Origin: Symbiodinium natans
Lineage: Eukaryota; Sar; Dinophyceae; Suessiales; Symbiodiniaceae
NCBI GenBank assembly: GCA_905221605.1
Contig: CAJNDS010002518.1
Coordinates: 1-64,000, forward strand
Direction of reading: 5' to 3'
DNA length: 64,000 nucleotides
Below are positions 63,904 to 64,000 of this stretch, piece by piece (position 1 is the stretch's first letter; every line of letters starts with the position of its first letter). Under the pieces are notes generated by a model. That model was given only the letters and a program-made list of their open reading frames with translations. It ran no database searches and was not told where the DNA came from. A program made the translations under genes and the position numbers.

Positions 63904-64000
63904 AACAGCTCAGTCAGGACAGAGAGGCCCTCCAAGCACCACCTGAGTTCAGTTTTTGCAAAGCGAAGCAGGGCGGCAGCTGAGTCAGGCCTTCCAGGCA

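Overview
All calls were made by eye from the sequence; no alignment or database search was run. The window looks like nuclear DNA of a dinoflagellate. The supporting signs are: genes tandemly arranged on one strand in the left 20 kb; introns with GT, GC and apparent GA donors; TTTAGGG-type telomere-like blocks; a large protein that I associate with dinoflagellate gene models; and a dense load of retroelements. A full-length dinoflagellate spliced leader was not found; only its last 10 bases occur, at two retroelement junctions.

Left part (1-20 kb): intron-containing genes, all on the minus strand, with introns of only 33-46 nt. The best model is a six-exon, 557-codon gene at 1137-3019 that stays in phase through five short introns (GT-AG, GA-AG, GC-AG). 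Partial models lie at 9.9-10.6, 13.4-13.6, 17.7-18.2 and 19.4-19.9 kb. A secreted Cys-rich protein with two matching Cys modules is at 13.7-14.4 kb. Around them are a ~300-bp tandem array (6.0-7.3 kb), CT and CTA microsatellites and a 99-bp foldback element (8.7 kb).

Middle part (20.5-42.8 kb): a nest of retroelements, all on the minus strand. Two copies of one LINE family (Zn-binding ORF1, an in-frame UAG, then ORF2 with APE endonuclease, RT, CCHC-like finger, RNase H and Cys modules) lie head to tail with a ~1.7-kb element between them. Both LINE copies are broken by frameshifts, deletions, an inversion or a captured integrase fragment. An apparently young LTR retrotransposon (30223-37063) sits inside the RNase H domain of the second LINE. 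It has matching 134-bp LTRs, a TCAGC target duplication, a primer-binding site and a polypurine tract. It encodes gag, then in the -1 frame a zinc knuckle, protease, SAP-like segment, integrase, a membrane segment and a Cys/His tail, but no reverse transcriptase.

Right part (43-64 kb): a frameshifted SF1-type helicase and a 596-codon unknown ORF lie between two blocks of the same purine-rich repeat (43.1-43.6 and 50.9-51.4 kb). Next come a 3.6-kb region bounded by inverted repeats (52.1-55.7 kb) and minisatellites. A large plus-strand gene (56.9-61.5 kb) belongs to what I recognise as a dispersed dinoflagellate family, with a hAT-transposase-like order of motifs. A C2H2 zinc-finger reading frame lies at the right edge.
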